A stretch of DNA of 64,000 bases from an uncultured Calothrix sp. (lineage in GTDB: Bacteria; Cyanobacteriota; Cyanobacteriia; Cyanobacteriales; Nostocaceae). The notes below the pieces were generated by a model. The model was given only the letters and a program-made list of their open reading frames with translations. It was not told where the DNA came from and did no database searches. The stretch covers positions 1 to 64,000 of the forward strand of contig CALJJQ010000005.1 in NCBI GenBank assembly GCA_937973965.1. The letters run 5' to 3'. Of this stretch, positions 26,409-34,463 are shown piece after piece; position 1 is the stretch's first letter; every line of letters starts with the position of its first letter. The translations under genes and the position numbers were made by a program.

Positions 26409-26425
26409 TTATACAAATACCTATT

Positions 26426-28117
26426 TCAACTGGCCATAGGATAGGGAGTACGATAGCGCCAAAGGTTATGCAATCGGGTAGCAGGCATGGTTAAATATAA
26501 AATGTCGCCGGGACAAAGGTTAAATCTGAGTAGTTCCCAACCATGAATAGTACTATTTTTGGTTTCGACGTAGAGGGGGACAAAATTGGCATTCATGGCT
26601 GCATCTTGGACGCTCAGACAACAGAAGGGATGGGTGGAAGTGATGACAGTGGCGATCGCAACCCAAAGTTTGTTGGAGGTGATTCCATTACCAATTACCC
26701 GTCCCCCTAAAGCTGCTGCGGCAAAGGCTGGTGCAGCAAGTTCTGCAGGACTCAGCACTGCATCAAAATCAAACACCTGTTGAGCTATTCTCGCAAAATC
26801 AGGGTCAGCGTAGCGCACGATAATGGGTACATTGGGGGTGGTAGCTTTGGCGTTGAGGGCAATTTCCAGGTTACTCGCATCGTCACCACTAACGGCAATC
26901 AGAGAAACCGCAGATTCCAGATTCGCAGCTTTCAGCATTGCCGGAAAACTCGCATCACCATGAATTATAGGTATTCCTAACCCCCTGACCATGTTGATAA
27001 AACGGTTGTTGACATCGGGTTCAATGACGACGACTTCATAGCCACTTCCATGGAGAGTTTGGACTATTTTCATCCCAGTACCGCTCAAACCGCACACGAT
27101 AAAATGGTGACGCAGGGGAACACGAGCGACATCCCAAAATTGTTTAAAGCGACTACCGAGAACAAAATCGTTGAGCAGAGCATACCAAATACCAAACGCG
27201 ATCGCTCCCACCAGCATGATGACAACTGTAAAATATTTGATGCTTTCCGGTGCATTTTCCACAACTTTTTCATTACCCCCAGCACCGGTTAACATTCCTA
27301 CGGAAAAATACAGAGCATCGATGACGGATAATTTCAATTCGGTGGACATGTAGGTCACTGTTGCCACCAGGATAATCATTAACACAACTAATGCACCGAT
27401 GACAACCGAACGTGCATGTTCTTGAAACTGACGAATATGAGTTAAAATCTTGAAAAATTTGCGCAGCAGGAATTTACGCTTTGACCCGGTTTTCGGTTGG
27501 GTCGCAACAATTAGGCGATCGCCTGCTTTTAATCTAACACCCGTCATCACTGCGGACACTAAATCTAGATCACCCTGAGCAGGTAAGTAATATATAAATA
27601 AACGACTGCGATTTTCCCATAAATCCTGGAGTTTACAACCAATCCAGGGGTGATTTGCGTCGATATTCACCTCGTGAATTGGCCAAGTTTGCTGGAATAA
27701 TTTGATTTGTCCAATTGCCTTATTTCCCATTGCAGCAAAGGTAAACACAGGTGCAGCTAAACCTGCTACACTCATACTTAAATGCTCTGGCAAAGTTTGA
27801 TCCAGACGTTCACCCAGACTAGTATTAAAAAAGCGGTTAATAACCCGAATTGTTGGATTCAAAACCCGCGCTTGCATCATCACTGCCAAATTTAATGCAT
27901 CGTCCGGACCTGCGATAACTAGGGTATTAGCCTGTTCAATTCCCGCAGCTTTAAGGGTTGCAGCAGCAGAAAGATTCCCCACAATCACATCACCCCGTGT
28001 TTCCCCAGGAATTTGCCGATGGTGAATTCCCACAACTTGCGCACCCTGTTGACGTAACAAACGAAATATCTTATATCCCGTTCGTCCTAATCCGCAAACA
28101 ATTATCCGAGGTTTCAT
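26426..28117 (-). CDS. potassium-channel-like protein with two NAD-binding (RCK/TrkA-N) domains
   Basis: A 563-aa protein. The N-terminal Rossmann domain starts IIVCGLGRTGYKIFRLL. The membrane part (about residues 236-325) has TM1 (VVIGALVVLMIILVATVTY), a pore loop and TM2. A second Rossmann domain starts FIVCGLSGTGMKIVQTL (about 347), with a C-terminal TrkA-C-like region (HGWELLRFNLCPGDILYL). The selectivity filter position reads TGAGG (about 277-281) instead of TVGYG, so K+ selectivity is uncertain. Standard bacterial Kch/MthK proteins have the pore first and one RCK after it. The role may be ion homeostasis gated by NAD(H) or nucleotides. Transcript may continue into the small remnant downstream. 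Confidence 0.85.
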   Translation of the reverse strand: MKPRIIVCGLGRTGYKIFRLLRQQGAQVVGIHHRQIPGETRGDVIVGNLSAAATLKAAGIEQANTLVIAGPDDALNLAVMMQARVLNPTIRVINRFFNTSLGERLDQTLPEHLSMSVAGLAAPVFTFAAMGNKAIGQIKLFQQTWPIHEVNIDANHPWIGCKLQDLWENRSRLFIYYLPAQGDLDLVSAVMTGVRLKAGDRLIVATQPKTGSKRKFLLRKFFKILTHIRQFQEHARSVVIGALVVLMIILVATVTYMSTELKLSVIDALYFSVGMLTGAGGNEKVVENAPESIKYFTVVIMLVGAIAFGIWYALLNDFVLGSRFKQFWDVARVPLRHHFIVCGLSGTGMKIVQTLHGSGYEVVVIEPDVNNRFINMVRGLGIPIIHGDASFPAMLKAANLESAVSLIAVSGDDASNLEIALNAKATTPNVPIIVRYADPDFARIAQQVFDFDAVLSPAELAAPAFAAAALGGRVIGNGITSNKLWVAIATVITSTHPFCCLSVQDAAMNANFVPLYVETKNSTIHGWELLRFNLCPGDILYLTMPATRLHNLWRYRTPYPMAS

Positions 28118-28387
28118 AAAAATATCGGCTACTGATTAAATCCCCAATCCACAATCTCAAATCAATCTCAAATGTTCAAATTTATTGATTGCGACTAATT
28201 ATGGAAAAATTACCGGATTTTGGCAGTAGCAAGTATGTCACTCTAATTTGACCTTAAAGTTATTCAGAAACTTTGAACTTGAAACTTGAGAGAAATTCTT
28301 GACTTGAGCTAGAATTCTGTAGCTGGTATCAACAGTGGTAGAGGAATACTTCTGGGAAAGATTACCAGTCTATCGGGGGTAGCAATT

Positions 28388-28756
28388 ATGTCACCAGAAG
28401 AACCGCTCATTTTTACCACAGAGGAAACGGCTTTAGGGGTATATCCACGTCCACCAATTTTAACCAGCTTGGAGACGAATTGGGATGGTTTTGGATTGGC
28501 TTACATGTGTCAACCAGCCTTTGCAACACCAGAAATGGCTACACCCCGGTGGCATGGTATTTGTATTTTTACACATGGCGATCGCATAATTCATGCCCAA
28601 CGCAAATTAGATGGGAAAAAGCGTCTGGATGCAGTTGCAGGTGGTAATATTGTCGTCAATCCAGCCAATGTGAGTCAACAAGCAACCTGGTATGAGGAAG
28701 GGGATTTTATCATTTTGGCAATGGAAACCCAAATTTACAGGTTTTACCACAGTTAA
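28388..28756 (+). CDS. AraC-type N-terminal sensor domain without the HTH half
   Basis: A 122-aa cupin-like domain. The pattern [27 protein letters not shown] and [13 protein letters not shown] resembles the ligand-binding half of cyanobacterial AraC-family regulators. In those proteins the chain continues into two helix-turn-helix motifs; here it stops at a TAA right after the sensor fold, and no HTH-coding sequence follows. It is either a truncated regulator gene or a stand-alone effector-binding or antagonist protein. Similarity is from memory of the family. A GGGGG run shortly before the ATG (28375-28379) gives a poor ribosome-binding site. Confidence 0.55.
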   Translation: MSPEEPLIFTTEETALGVYPRPPILTSLETNWDGFGLAYMCQPAFATPEMATPRWHGICIFTHGDRIIHAQRKLDGKKRLDAVAGGNIVVNPANVSQQATWYEEGDFIILAMETQIYRFYHS

Positions 28757-28855
28757 TTAGGGGTTTGAAGGTAGCGGATATTTTTGTAGTGTTGGGAAGT
28801 ATTGATGTGGTAATGGGGTCAGTTGACCGTTGAGCAACAGATAATTTTTTTTGTA

Positions 28856-28877
28856 GAGACGCGATACATCGCGTCTC
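28856..28877. repeat. GAGACG palindrome between convergent genes
   Basis: Arms GAGACGCGAT and ATCGCGTCTC with a two-base AC centre, after a T-run on its left (28847-28852). It lies between the convergent AraC-like and methyltransferase genes, where a bidirectional terminator would be expected. Confidence 0.6.
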
Positions 28878-28936
28878 ATATTCTGTTTTTTGAATTAATA
28901 TTATTTTTATTATATCAATAACCTAATGATTATTAA

Positions 28937-29689
28937 TTATGCCAGATTTGCAGTATATACACGGGTGCAATGGTGTAATTCCACAAATCCATCCTCATCA
29001 CTGTGCTGGGAAATTAAATTCAATAATTGGGAGAAAACCTGTTGTTGAATATTTCCATCATTGGGAAACCAGGAAATACTTTTAACTAAACCAGTTAGTG
29101 TTTCTTGATTATATTTTTTGATATTTGGGAATATATGTAACTGCAAATTCGTAAAGAAAATACTTGTTGTTAGAGGAGCGATCGCAGTCCATAATTGTTC
29201 TGGGGTGGAGTTGTCAGCAACTGTTCTAATGATTTTATAGTATTCACCAGAAAATAGATGATTAGTATCTAAATCATTCCAAACTAAAGCAATTCTACCG
29301 GAAGGTTTAAGAACACGAGCAAATTCCCTTAAACTTGCTTCCGGAGGAAACCAATGAAAGGCTTGGAAACTGGTAACTAAATCAAAAAAATTATCCGCAA
29401 AATCCAATTTATCTGCATGACCATCTACATACTTTACCAGAGGATGGGGTTGAGCGATCGCACGCATTTTTGCATTTGGTTCCACTGCAATCACCTGTAT
29501 GCCTTTTTGTGCAAGTAAGTTGGCAGAAATACCTGTACCTGCACCTATATCTGCGGCGATAAATTGGGAATTAATTGGTAAATCTCTGAAGATTTGAACA
29601 ATGGCTGCATGGGGATATCCCGGTCGATATTGGTGATAATTTTCAGCTTTATCGGAAAATCGCTGAATGAATTTGTTTTCAGTTGACAT
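28937..29689 (-). CDS. class I SAM-dependent methyltransferase
   Basis: A 250-aa protein of the Methyltransf_11/UbiE-like group. SAM-binding motif I is AADIGAGTGISANLLA, followed by the acidic VIAVEPNAKMR, motif II-like FDLVTSFQAFHWF and the post-motif LKPSGRIALVWND. The N-terminus (FSDKAENYHQYRPGYP) is typical of small-molecule methyltransferases. Substrate not known. No partner gene is next to it; the flanking spaces hold palindromes and a family A repeat. Confidence 0.88.
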   Translation of the reverse strand: MSTENKFIQRFSDKAENYHQYRPGYPHAAIVQIFRDLPINSQFIAADIGAGTGISANLLAQKGIQVIAVEPNAKMRAIAQPHPLVKYVDGHADKLDFADNFFDLVTSFQAFHWFPPEASLREFARVLKPSGRIALVWNDLDTNHLFSGEYYKIIRTVADNSTPEQLWTAIAPLTTSIFFTNLQLHIFPNIKKYNQETLTGLVKSISWFPNDGNIQQQVFSQLLNLISQHSDEDGFVELHHCTRVYTANLA

Positions 29690-30123
29690 ATATCCTCTGG
29701 AAAATTAAATAATAAGTAAATAAATTGAAAATTTCATCAGTTTATTTTTCTCATCGTGATTTATCTGCTAATGTGCAGTTAAACATATATAAAGCTAAAA
29801 TACTAATTTACAGTCGTGCGCTTGTTCTACATAACTTAGGCGCTCAACAGTTTACCATCTATGGTAAATATATATACGAAAATCCGATTTCTCGCAGCAT
29901 CTTTCCCTGATCTAGGTGATTGAGAAAACGGAGTCACCGCAATCCTAAATAATTTGTGAAATGTTACATGTAGGGTTGTTAACGGTTGACGGTTGACAGT
30001 TGACGGTTAACAGTCACCAGTCATCAGTCAACGACACCCTATTTTTCAATACTTAAATCGGATTGCTTAGTAGTCAATATGTTAAATTGGGTAAATTAAT
30101 TCTGGTCAAAATTCTGGTTAAAG
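29690..30123. other. 434-bp intergenic region holding a family A repeat
   Basis: The left 240 bp is AT-rich with a short, unconvincing open frame (29725-29910). The right half is the full family A element at 29939-30066. Nothing else is recognised. Confidence 0.5.
29939..30066. mobile_element. MITE-like repeat family A, full copy
   Basis: 128 bp, same length and orientation as 15531-15658 and differing from it at only about ten positions. It runs from GCAATCCTAAATAATTTGTG to ACTTAAATCGGATTGC. The near-identity suggests recent spread. Confidence 0.78.
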
Positions 30124-30405
30124 ATGTTTTCAGAAACTTATTATTTAATTCGTTCTAAAACTGATGGGAAGTATCTGACAGCGCGTCCTGATGATAGTGA
30201 GTCAGGATATTTACTGATTTTCAAGGAAAATTTTGATGCTTTGAGCTATTTAAATACCCATGCTGGAGATTTAGCAGTAAAACTTGGTGTGGAATCTATT
30301 CCTGGTTATCAAATTTCCGGTCTGTTGAAACGTTGGGGATTTATTGGGGTGGGGATAGTAGAAGATCCTCTGCTTCCGAAAATCGAGTTTTTGAGACGGG
30401 AGTAG
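30124..30405 (+). CDS. small hypothetical protein
   Basis: A 93-aa soluble protein beginning MFSETYYLIRSKTDGKYL. The pattern of a beta-hairpin (YYLIRSKTDGKYLTARP), an acidic turn and a helix (FDALSYLNTHAGDLAV) looks like a compact alpha/beta fold. No family is recognised with confidence. It starts 57 bases after a family A element, which may provide its promoter region. Confidence 0.6.
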   Translation: MFSETYYLIRSKTDGKYLTARPDDSESGYLLIFKENFDALSYLNTHAGDLAVKLGVESIPGYQISGLLKRWGFIGVGIVEDPLLPKIEFLRRE

Positions 30406-30451
30406 GGAGGAGAGGAAACCCGACTTCTCCAGACGACCCGATGGGTCATCT

Positions 30452-31648
30452 TTACCGATTACCTGTGTTTCTGGAATTATGTGAAATCAAATCGCTGTAT
30501 ACTTGGATGAGTTGTTGAGCGATCGCACTCCAACTATAATGGTTTAGGGCATATTCTCTGGCATTGCGTCCCCGTTCCTGTCGTTGCTGGGGATTTGTCA
30601 AGGCTAGACTGAGTTGCTGGGTTAATTCCTGAATGTCGTTGCGACAGACCCAACCTCCGTTACAGTTGCGGACATCTGACCAAATATGTACCCCATCTGA
30701 TATTACCACCGGAACACCAGCCACCATTGCTTCTGCGACGGCAATACCAAAATTTTCATAGTAGGATGGTAAAACAAATAAATCTGCAGCTTGGAGTAAC
30801 GCGGACTTTTGTCTACCCGTGACAAAACCAGTTATGGTAGAGTGCGATCGCAAGCTGGAATTGTCGATTCTAGTTTGAATTTTTTGTTCGTATTCCGGGT
30901 CTTGGGGATTTGTCCCAGCCATAATAAAATGGAATTTGATTCCAGCTTGAATTAAATTTTCCAGTGCAGGAATTAAAATCTCTAAACCCTTTTTGGGGTC
31001 AATCCGTGACATAAATAAAACTATCGGTAAATCTTCCCCAATCCCAAAATCTATGCGAATGGAATTGTTCCCGACACAAACCCCCGGATTTACCCCCAAA
31101 GGAAGGATAATATCTTTTGTGGTGACACCAAAGCGATGGGAAATCTTAGCTTCTTCCACACTGGTAAAATGTATCCCTGCTGCTTGAGCAATGTTGGCTT
31201 TTTCAATTGCTGCTGCATAGATTTGTTTTAGTCGCTTTTTTTTACGTAAATCTGCGGGGTCAAGGGTTCCTAGTGGTCGTAAAATATACGGAATCTTTTT
31301 TCGACGACAAACCCGTGCAGCAAAACTACTCACGGGAGAAAATAAAGCATGAATATGGACAATATCATACTCGTCACCGTGATTGTCCAACCATTGCAAT
31401 AAATCCAGGGAAAACTTGTAGCGACGAAAGGGGGAACAGCGAAAATAGATAATTTTGTACCCATCCTGTTCTATCGGCTGATTTAAGGGTACATCTAAAG
31501 GAGCTTGACCGCGATCGCCGTTACTATCTGTTGTTAAAATTGTTACTTCTACTCCGGCTTTGACTAAAGCTGGTGCTAAACCCAAAACCATCTGACTTGG
31601 ACCACCATAAATTAGAGAAATTGAAGGGACGATTTGTAATATTTTCAT
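30452..31648 (-). CDS. glycosyltransferase family 4 (GT-B)
   Basis: A retaining sugar transferase of 398 aa. The N-terminal Rossmann start is MKILQIVPSISLIYGGPSQM with the Gly-rich acceptor loop. The C-terminal nucleotide-sugar site has the EX7E motif in ENFGIAVAEAMVAGVPVV. It is the last gene of the minus-strand series Wzy-like, GT2, GT4, GT4, and likely adds a sugar to a lipid-linked exopolysaccharide or O-antigen repeat at the cytoplasmic face of the inner membrane. Upstream (31665-31800) two blocks of TTTTGGATTTTGGAT repeats precede it. Donor and acceptor unknown. Confidence 0.9.
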   Translation of the reverse strand: MKILQIVPSISLIYGGPSQMVLGLAPALVKAGVEVTILTTDSNGDRGQAPLDVPLNQPIEQDGYKIIYFRCSPFRRYKFSLDLLQWLDNHGDEYDIVHIHALFSPVSSFAARVCRRKKIPYILRPLGTLDPADLRKKKRLKQIYAAAIEKANIAQAAGIHFTSVEEAKISHRFGVTTKDIILPLGVNPGVCVGNNSIRIDFGIGEDLPIVLFMSRIDPKKGLEILIPALENLIQAGIKFHFIMAGTNPQDPEYEQKIQTRIDNSSLRSHSTITGFVTGRQKSALLQAADLFVLPSYYENFGIAVAEAMVAGVPVVISDGVHIWSDVRNCNGGWVCRNDIQELTQQLSLALTNPQQRQERGRNAREYALNHYSWSAIAQQLIQVYSDLISHNSRNTGNR

Positions 31649-31821
31649 TTTGCTGTGAGAGCGGAATGGATTTTAGATTTTGGATTTTGGATGATAAAAA
31701 ATGTTTGCAACGTATTCAGAATATAAAACGTAGTATTTGTAATATTTGTGGAGACGGAGACGTAATATTTGGATTTTGGATGATAAAAAATGTTTGCAAC
31801 ATATTCAGAATATCGATGCAA

Positions 31822-31847
31822 TAGAGACGTAATATATTACGTCTCTA
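31822..31847. terminator. 26-bp perfect palindrome overlapping a GT4 stop codon
   Basis: Arms TAGAGACGTAATA and TATTACGTCTCTA are perfectly complementary. The TAA stop of the GT4 gene on the minus strand lies inside the palindrome, so its last codons (VET) are encoded by the repeat. It probably serves as a transcript end, though a T-run is lacking. Confidence 0.55.
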
Positions 31848-33078
31848 CATCTATGTGTTTCAAATTGGTAAACTTATTTCTCCTGTATTCTGTTATTCTG
31901 ACGACCCTATCCTCAATTAACTGACGATAGAATTGTAGCTGCTGTTTAGCGACTGCTGTATTGGTATACTTAGACATTGCTCGCATGTAACCTAAATTTG
32001 CTAAATTCTGTCTTAATTCTGGGTCATCAATCACACAAGATAAACATCTAGCTAATTCATCCACATTACCTTCGGGAAAAATCAAACCAGCATCATGAAT
32101 CACGTAGGGAATTTCTCCTGAATCAGAACCAATTACAGGTACTTTTGCAGCCATTGCTTCAATTAAAACATGACCAAATTGTTCTTTCCAGCCAACGGAA
32201 GTCATGGTTTTAAATTTATAGGTTGTTTCTGAAGGCAAAACCAAAGTATCCATTAAATTAATGTAATTAGCAACTTCCGAATGGGGAACACTTTCCACTA
32301 AAATTACCCTATCTTGAATTTGATTTTCGACGGCAATTTCCCATAGCTGATCCTTCAGTTCCCCTCGTCCTAGTAATAAAAGTTTCCAATGGCGGTCACG
32401 GATTTTGGTTAAGGCATTAATCAGGGTAATAATTCCTTTTTCTGGCACAAATCTGCCGACAAAACCCACGACAAAATCATCCTGATGTAAACCATATTGA
32501 GCCATCAATTCTGGTTGCGATCGCGGTGCAAATACAACTTCATCTACACCTAATTGGGGCATTACCTGAATAGGTTTTTGAAAACCACGTTGACGTAAGA
32601 TATCCGCACCATCTTGATTGCCACAAATGATGCCGTCGGTATGAGCTAAATTATATTTTTCTAATAATGAGATGGGAAATTTAAGTTCATAGGGTAAATT
32701 CCACCAAGTAAAAAATATATTTTTAGCTTTTAAATTTAAGAATTTATTCAAAGTAATCAGTTGTGCATAAGCAAGGGATTTAGAACCTTGCTCAACTTGG
32801 ATAATATCCGGTTTAAACTCACGCAATAGTTTAATTAAATCACTTCCAAAGGTGAGTAATCCTTGGTTATTTTGACTAAAATTAGAAACTGGAACAATCC
32901 GAAAATTACCTTCATCCCGAAACTGGGTTTCAATAATTTTATTTTGTACCCCCCCAGGAATCCAACGCTGGGGGACAACCACAGTCACTTGAATATCCGA
33001 TTCTAAATTTGCTAAAACTCTGAGTTTTTCGCAATTTAGGTCAACAATATAAGTATGACTAGCAACTAGTATTTTCAT
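31837..33078 (-). CDS. glycosyltransferase family 4 (GT-B)
   Basis: A 413-aa GT-B enzyme. The N-terminus (MKILVASHTYIVDLNCEKL) and the middle GFVGRFVPEKGIITLI mark the second Rossmann domain, and EQFGHVLIEAMAAKVPVIGS is the EX7E donor site. It lies between the GT2 gene and the terminal GT4 gene on the same strand, so it should act on the same polysaccharide. The C-terminal residues come from a palindromic repeat, suggesting that the repeat inserted at or replaced the original end. Sugar specificity unknown. Confidence 0.9.
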   Translation of the reverse strand: MKILVASHTYIVDLNCEKLRVLANLESDIQVTVVVPQRWIPGGVQNKIIETQFRDEGNFRIVPVSNFSQNNQGLLTFGSDLIKLLREFKPDIIQVEQGSKSLAYAQLITLNKFLNLKAKNIFFTWWNLPYELKFPISLLEKYNLAHTDGIICGNQDGADILRQRGFQKPIQVMPQLGVDEVVFAPRSQPELMAQYGLHQDDFVVGFVGRFVPEKGIITLINALTKIRDRHWKLLLLGRGELKDQLWEIAVENQIQDRVILVESVPHSEVANYINLMDTLVLPSETTYKFKTMTSVGWKEQFGHVLIEAMAAKVPVIGSDSGEIPYVIHDAGLIFPEGNVDELARCLSCVIDDPELRQNLANLGYMRAMSKYTNTAVAKQQLQFYRQLIEDRVVRITEYRRNKFTNLKHIDVET

Positions 33079-33139
33079 AATATTAAAACAAGGTTTATAT
33101 ATGGAAATTGAGAGAATAGCTGTTTGAGATAACCAAACC

Positions 33140-33255
33140 CTGGATTTCTCACGAGTAAGTTGTAAGCCTTGAGTGACGGACTAATTTCTCCTATACTCAC
33201 TACTCCCGTCACGGACTATTCCCTATGAGTTTTAGGGTTTTGTGAGAAATGCGGG
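33140..33255. repeat. repeat family B (TTTCTCAC ends)
   Basis: CTGGATTTCTCACGAGTAAG at the left and TTTGTGAGAAATGCGGG at the right form inverted termini. The interior has ACTCCCGTCACGGACTATTC, shared with 3346-3365. It interrupts the polysaccharide gene series between GT2 and GT4. Confidence 0.68.
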
Positions 33256-33347
33256 AAACATGTAGTTTCAACTTGGTAATTTGGATCTAATTGAGTCATT
33301 CTTGAATGTTACCTGTCTCCTCTTCCCTAATCCCCACTCCCTATTCC

Positions 33348-34361
33348 CTATTCCCTACATTTTCCAGCTTGATTATCTAATTGAGTGTAAACCTGTCCAT
33401 TACTCCAAGTGGATTTAATCAAGGTAAATACAGCCTTGAAAAAACCTAAAATATAAAAAATACCTCGTGTGACAACTTTAATCGAAGAAGCACTTTTGTG
33501 ACAAGGTGGACGACCTAAAACATGACAATCAAATAAACGTGCAAACAAACGTAGTGCTTGGTTTGTAGTGAGGTTTTTCAAACCCATTAAAAAATGATTA
33601 TGATAAAAAGTTAATTGATATTTAGTCGAACGGGTGCTGATATCATGACATCCTCCCGTCTCTTCACCTAAATGAACTAAATATGCTTCCGGGTCGTACC
33701 AAATTTTATAACCAGTCTTACGTAACCGCAAACAAAAATCTGATTCTTCTCTGACTGCACTTCCGCGAAAACGCTCATCAAACCAGATATTATATTTGAT
33801 AAAAATATCCCGTCGAAAAGACATATTACAACCCCGTGCAGTTAAAACTTGTTGAGGTTTAATGGTGTGAACTAAATCGATATAATACCAAGCAATACCG
33901 GGGTCCATTGCTTGGGGAGGTAGATATTCAATTATTTGATAATTTCCCTCACCTTGGGTACGTCCTTGGGCTGCATCTGCCATTTTCATTTTATCAAAAA
34001 CCCTACCAGCAACTGCACCAACTTCGGGATTTTCAAAATTTTTGGCATGGGCTTTTAAAAACCCTGGCTGCATTTCTACGTCATCATCAATAAAGAGAAT
34101 TATCTCTCCATCTGCACGACGAACGGCATAATTTCTTGCACCAGGAAGACTAGCCCAGTTAATGCGAAACCATTTGATTTTACCCAGATTTGCTAAATTA
34201 GTTAAATAGGATTCTGTCTCCGGTTGATGTTGCGGTGTTTGGTCTACTACTAAAATTTCATAGTGAGGATAATCCTGACGGAGAGCATCTTCTATACTTT
34301 TGATTAAAGGTTCTTCCCTTTCATAGGTAGGAATCACAACGGATATTTTCGGTAAATTCAT
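33348..34361 (-). CDS. glycosyltransferase family 2 (GT-A)
   Basis: A 337-aa inverting transferase. The GT-A start is ISVVIPTYEREEPLIKSIED, and the metal-binding acidic triad appears in EIILFIDDDVEMQPG. Further family marks are RGCNMSFRRDIF and the catalytic-region EESDFCLRLRKTGY. A C-terminal hydrophobic helix (IFYILGFFKAVFTLI) suggests membrane association. It lies next to the Wzy-like gene and probably extends the repeat unit. The ATG is at 34361. A GAGACG palindrome separates it from the upstream Wzy gene. Confidence 0.9.
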   Translation of the reverse strand: MNLPKISVVIPTYEREEPLIKSIEDALRQDYPHYEILVVDQTPQHQPETESYLTNLANLGKIKWFRINWASLPGARNYAVRRADGEIILFIDDDVEMQPGFLKAHAKNFENPEVGAVAGRVFDKMKMADAAQGRTQGEGNYQIIEYLPPQAMDPGIAWYYIDLVHTIKPQQVLTARGCNMSFRRDIFIKYNIWFDERFRGSAVREESDFCLRLRKTGYKIWYDPEAYLVHLGEETGGCHDISTRSTKYQLTFYHNHFLMGLKNLTTNQALRLFARLFDCHVLGRPPCHKSASSIKVVTRGIFYILGFFKAVFTLIKSTWSNGQVYTQLDNQAGKCRE

Positions 34362-34418
34362 AGTTTGATGATGTTGATATATTTAGGTAAATGTAATTAA
34401 TTAAAATTAAATGGTACT

Positions 34419-34447
34419 GTAGAGACCTAGCATCGCTACGTCTCTAC
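34419..34447. repeat. GAGACG palindrome between wzy-like and GT2 genes
   Basis: Arms GTAGAGACCTAGC and GCTACGTCTCTAC with one mismatch and a three-base loop. On the minus strand it follows the Wzy-like stop by 16 bases, so it may weaken or end that transcript before GT2. Confidence 0.6.
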
Positions 34448-34463
34448 AGATAAAAATTAACTG

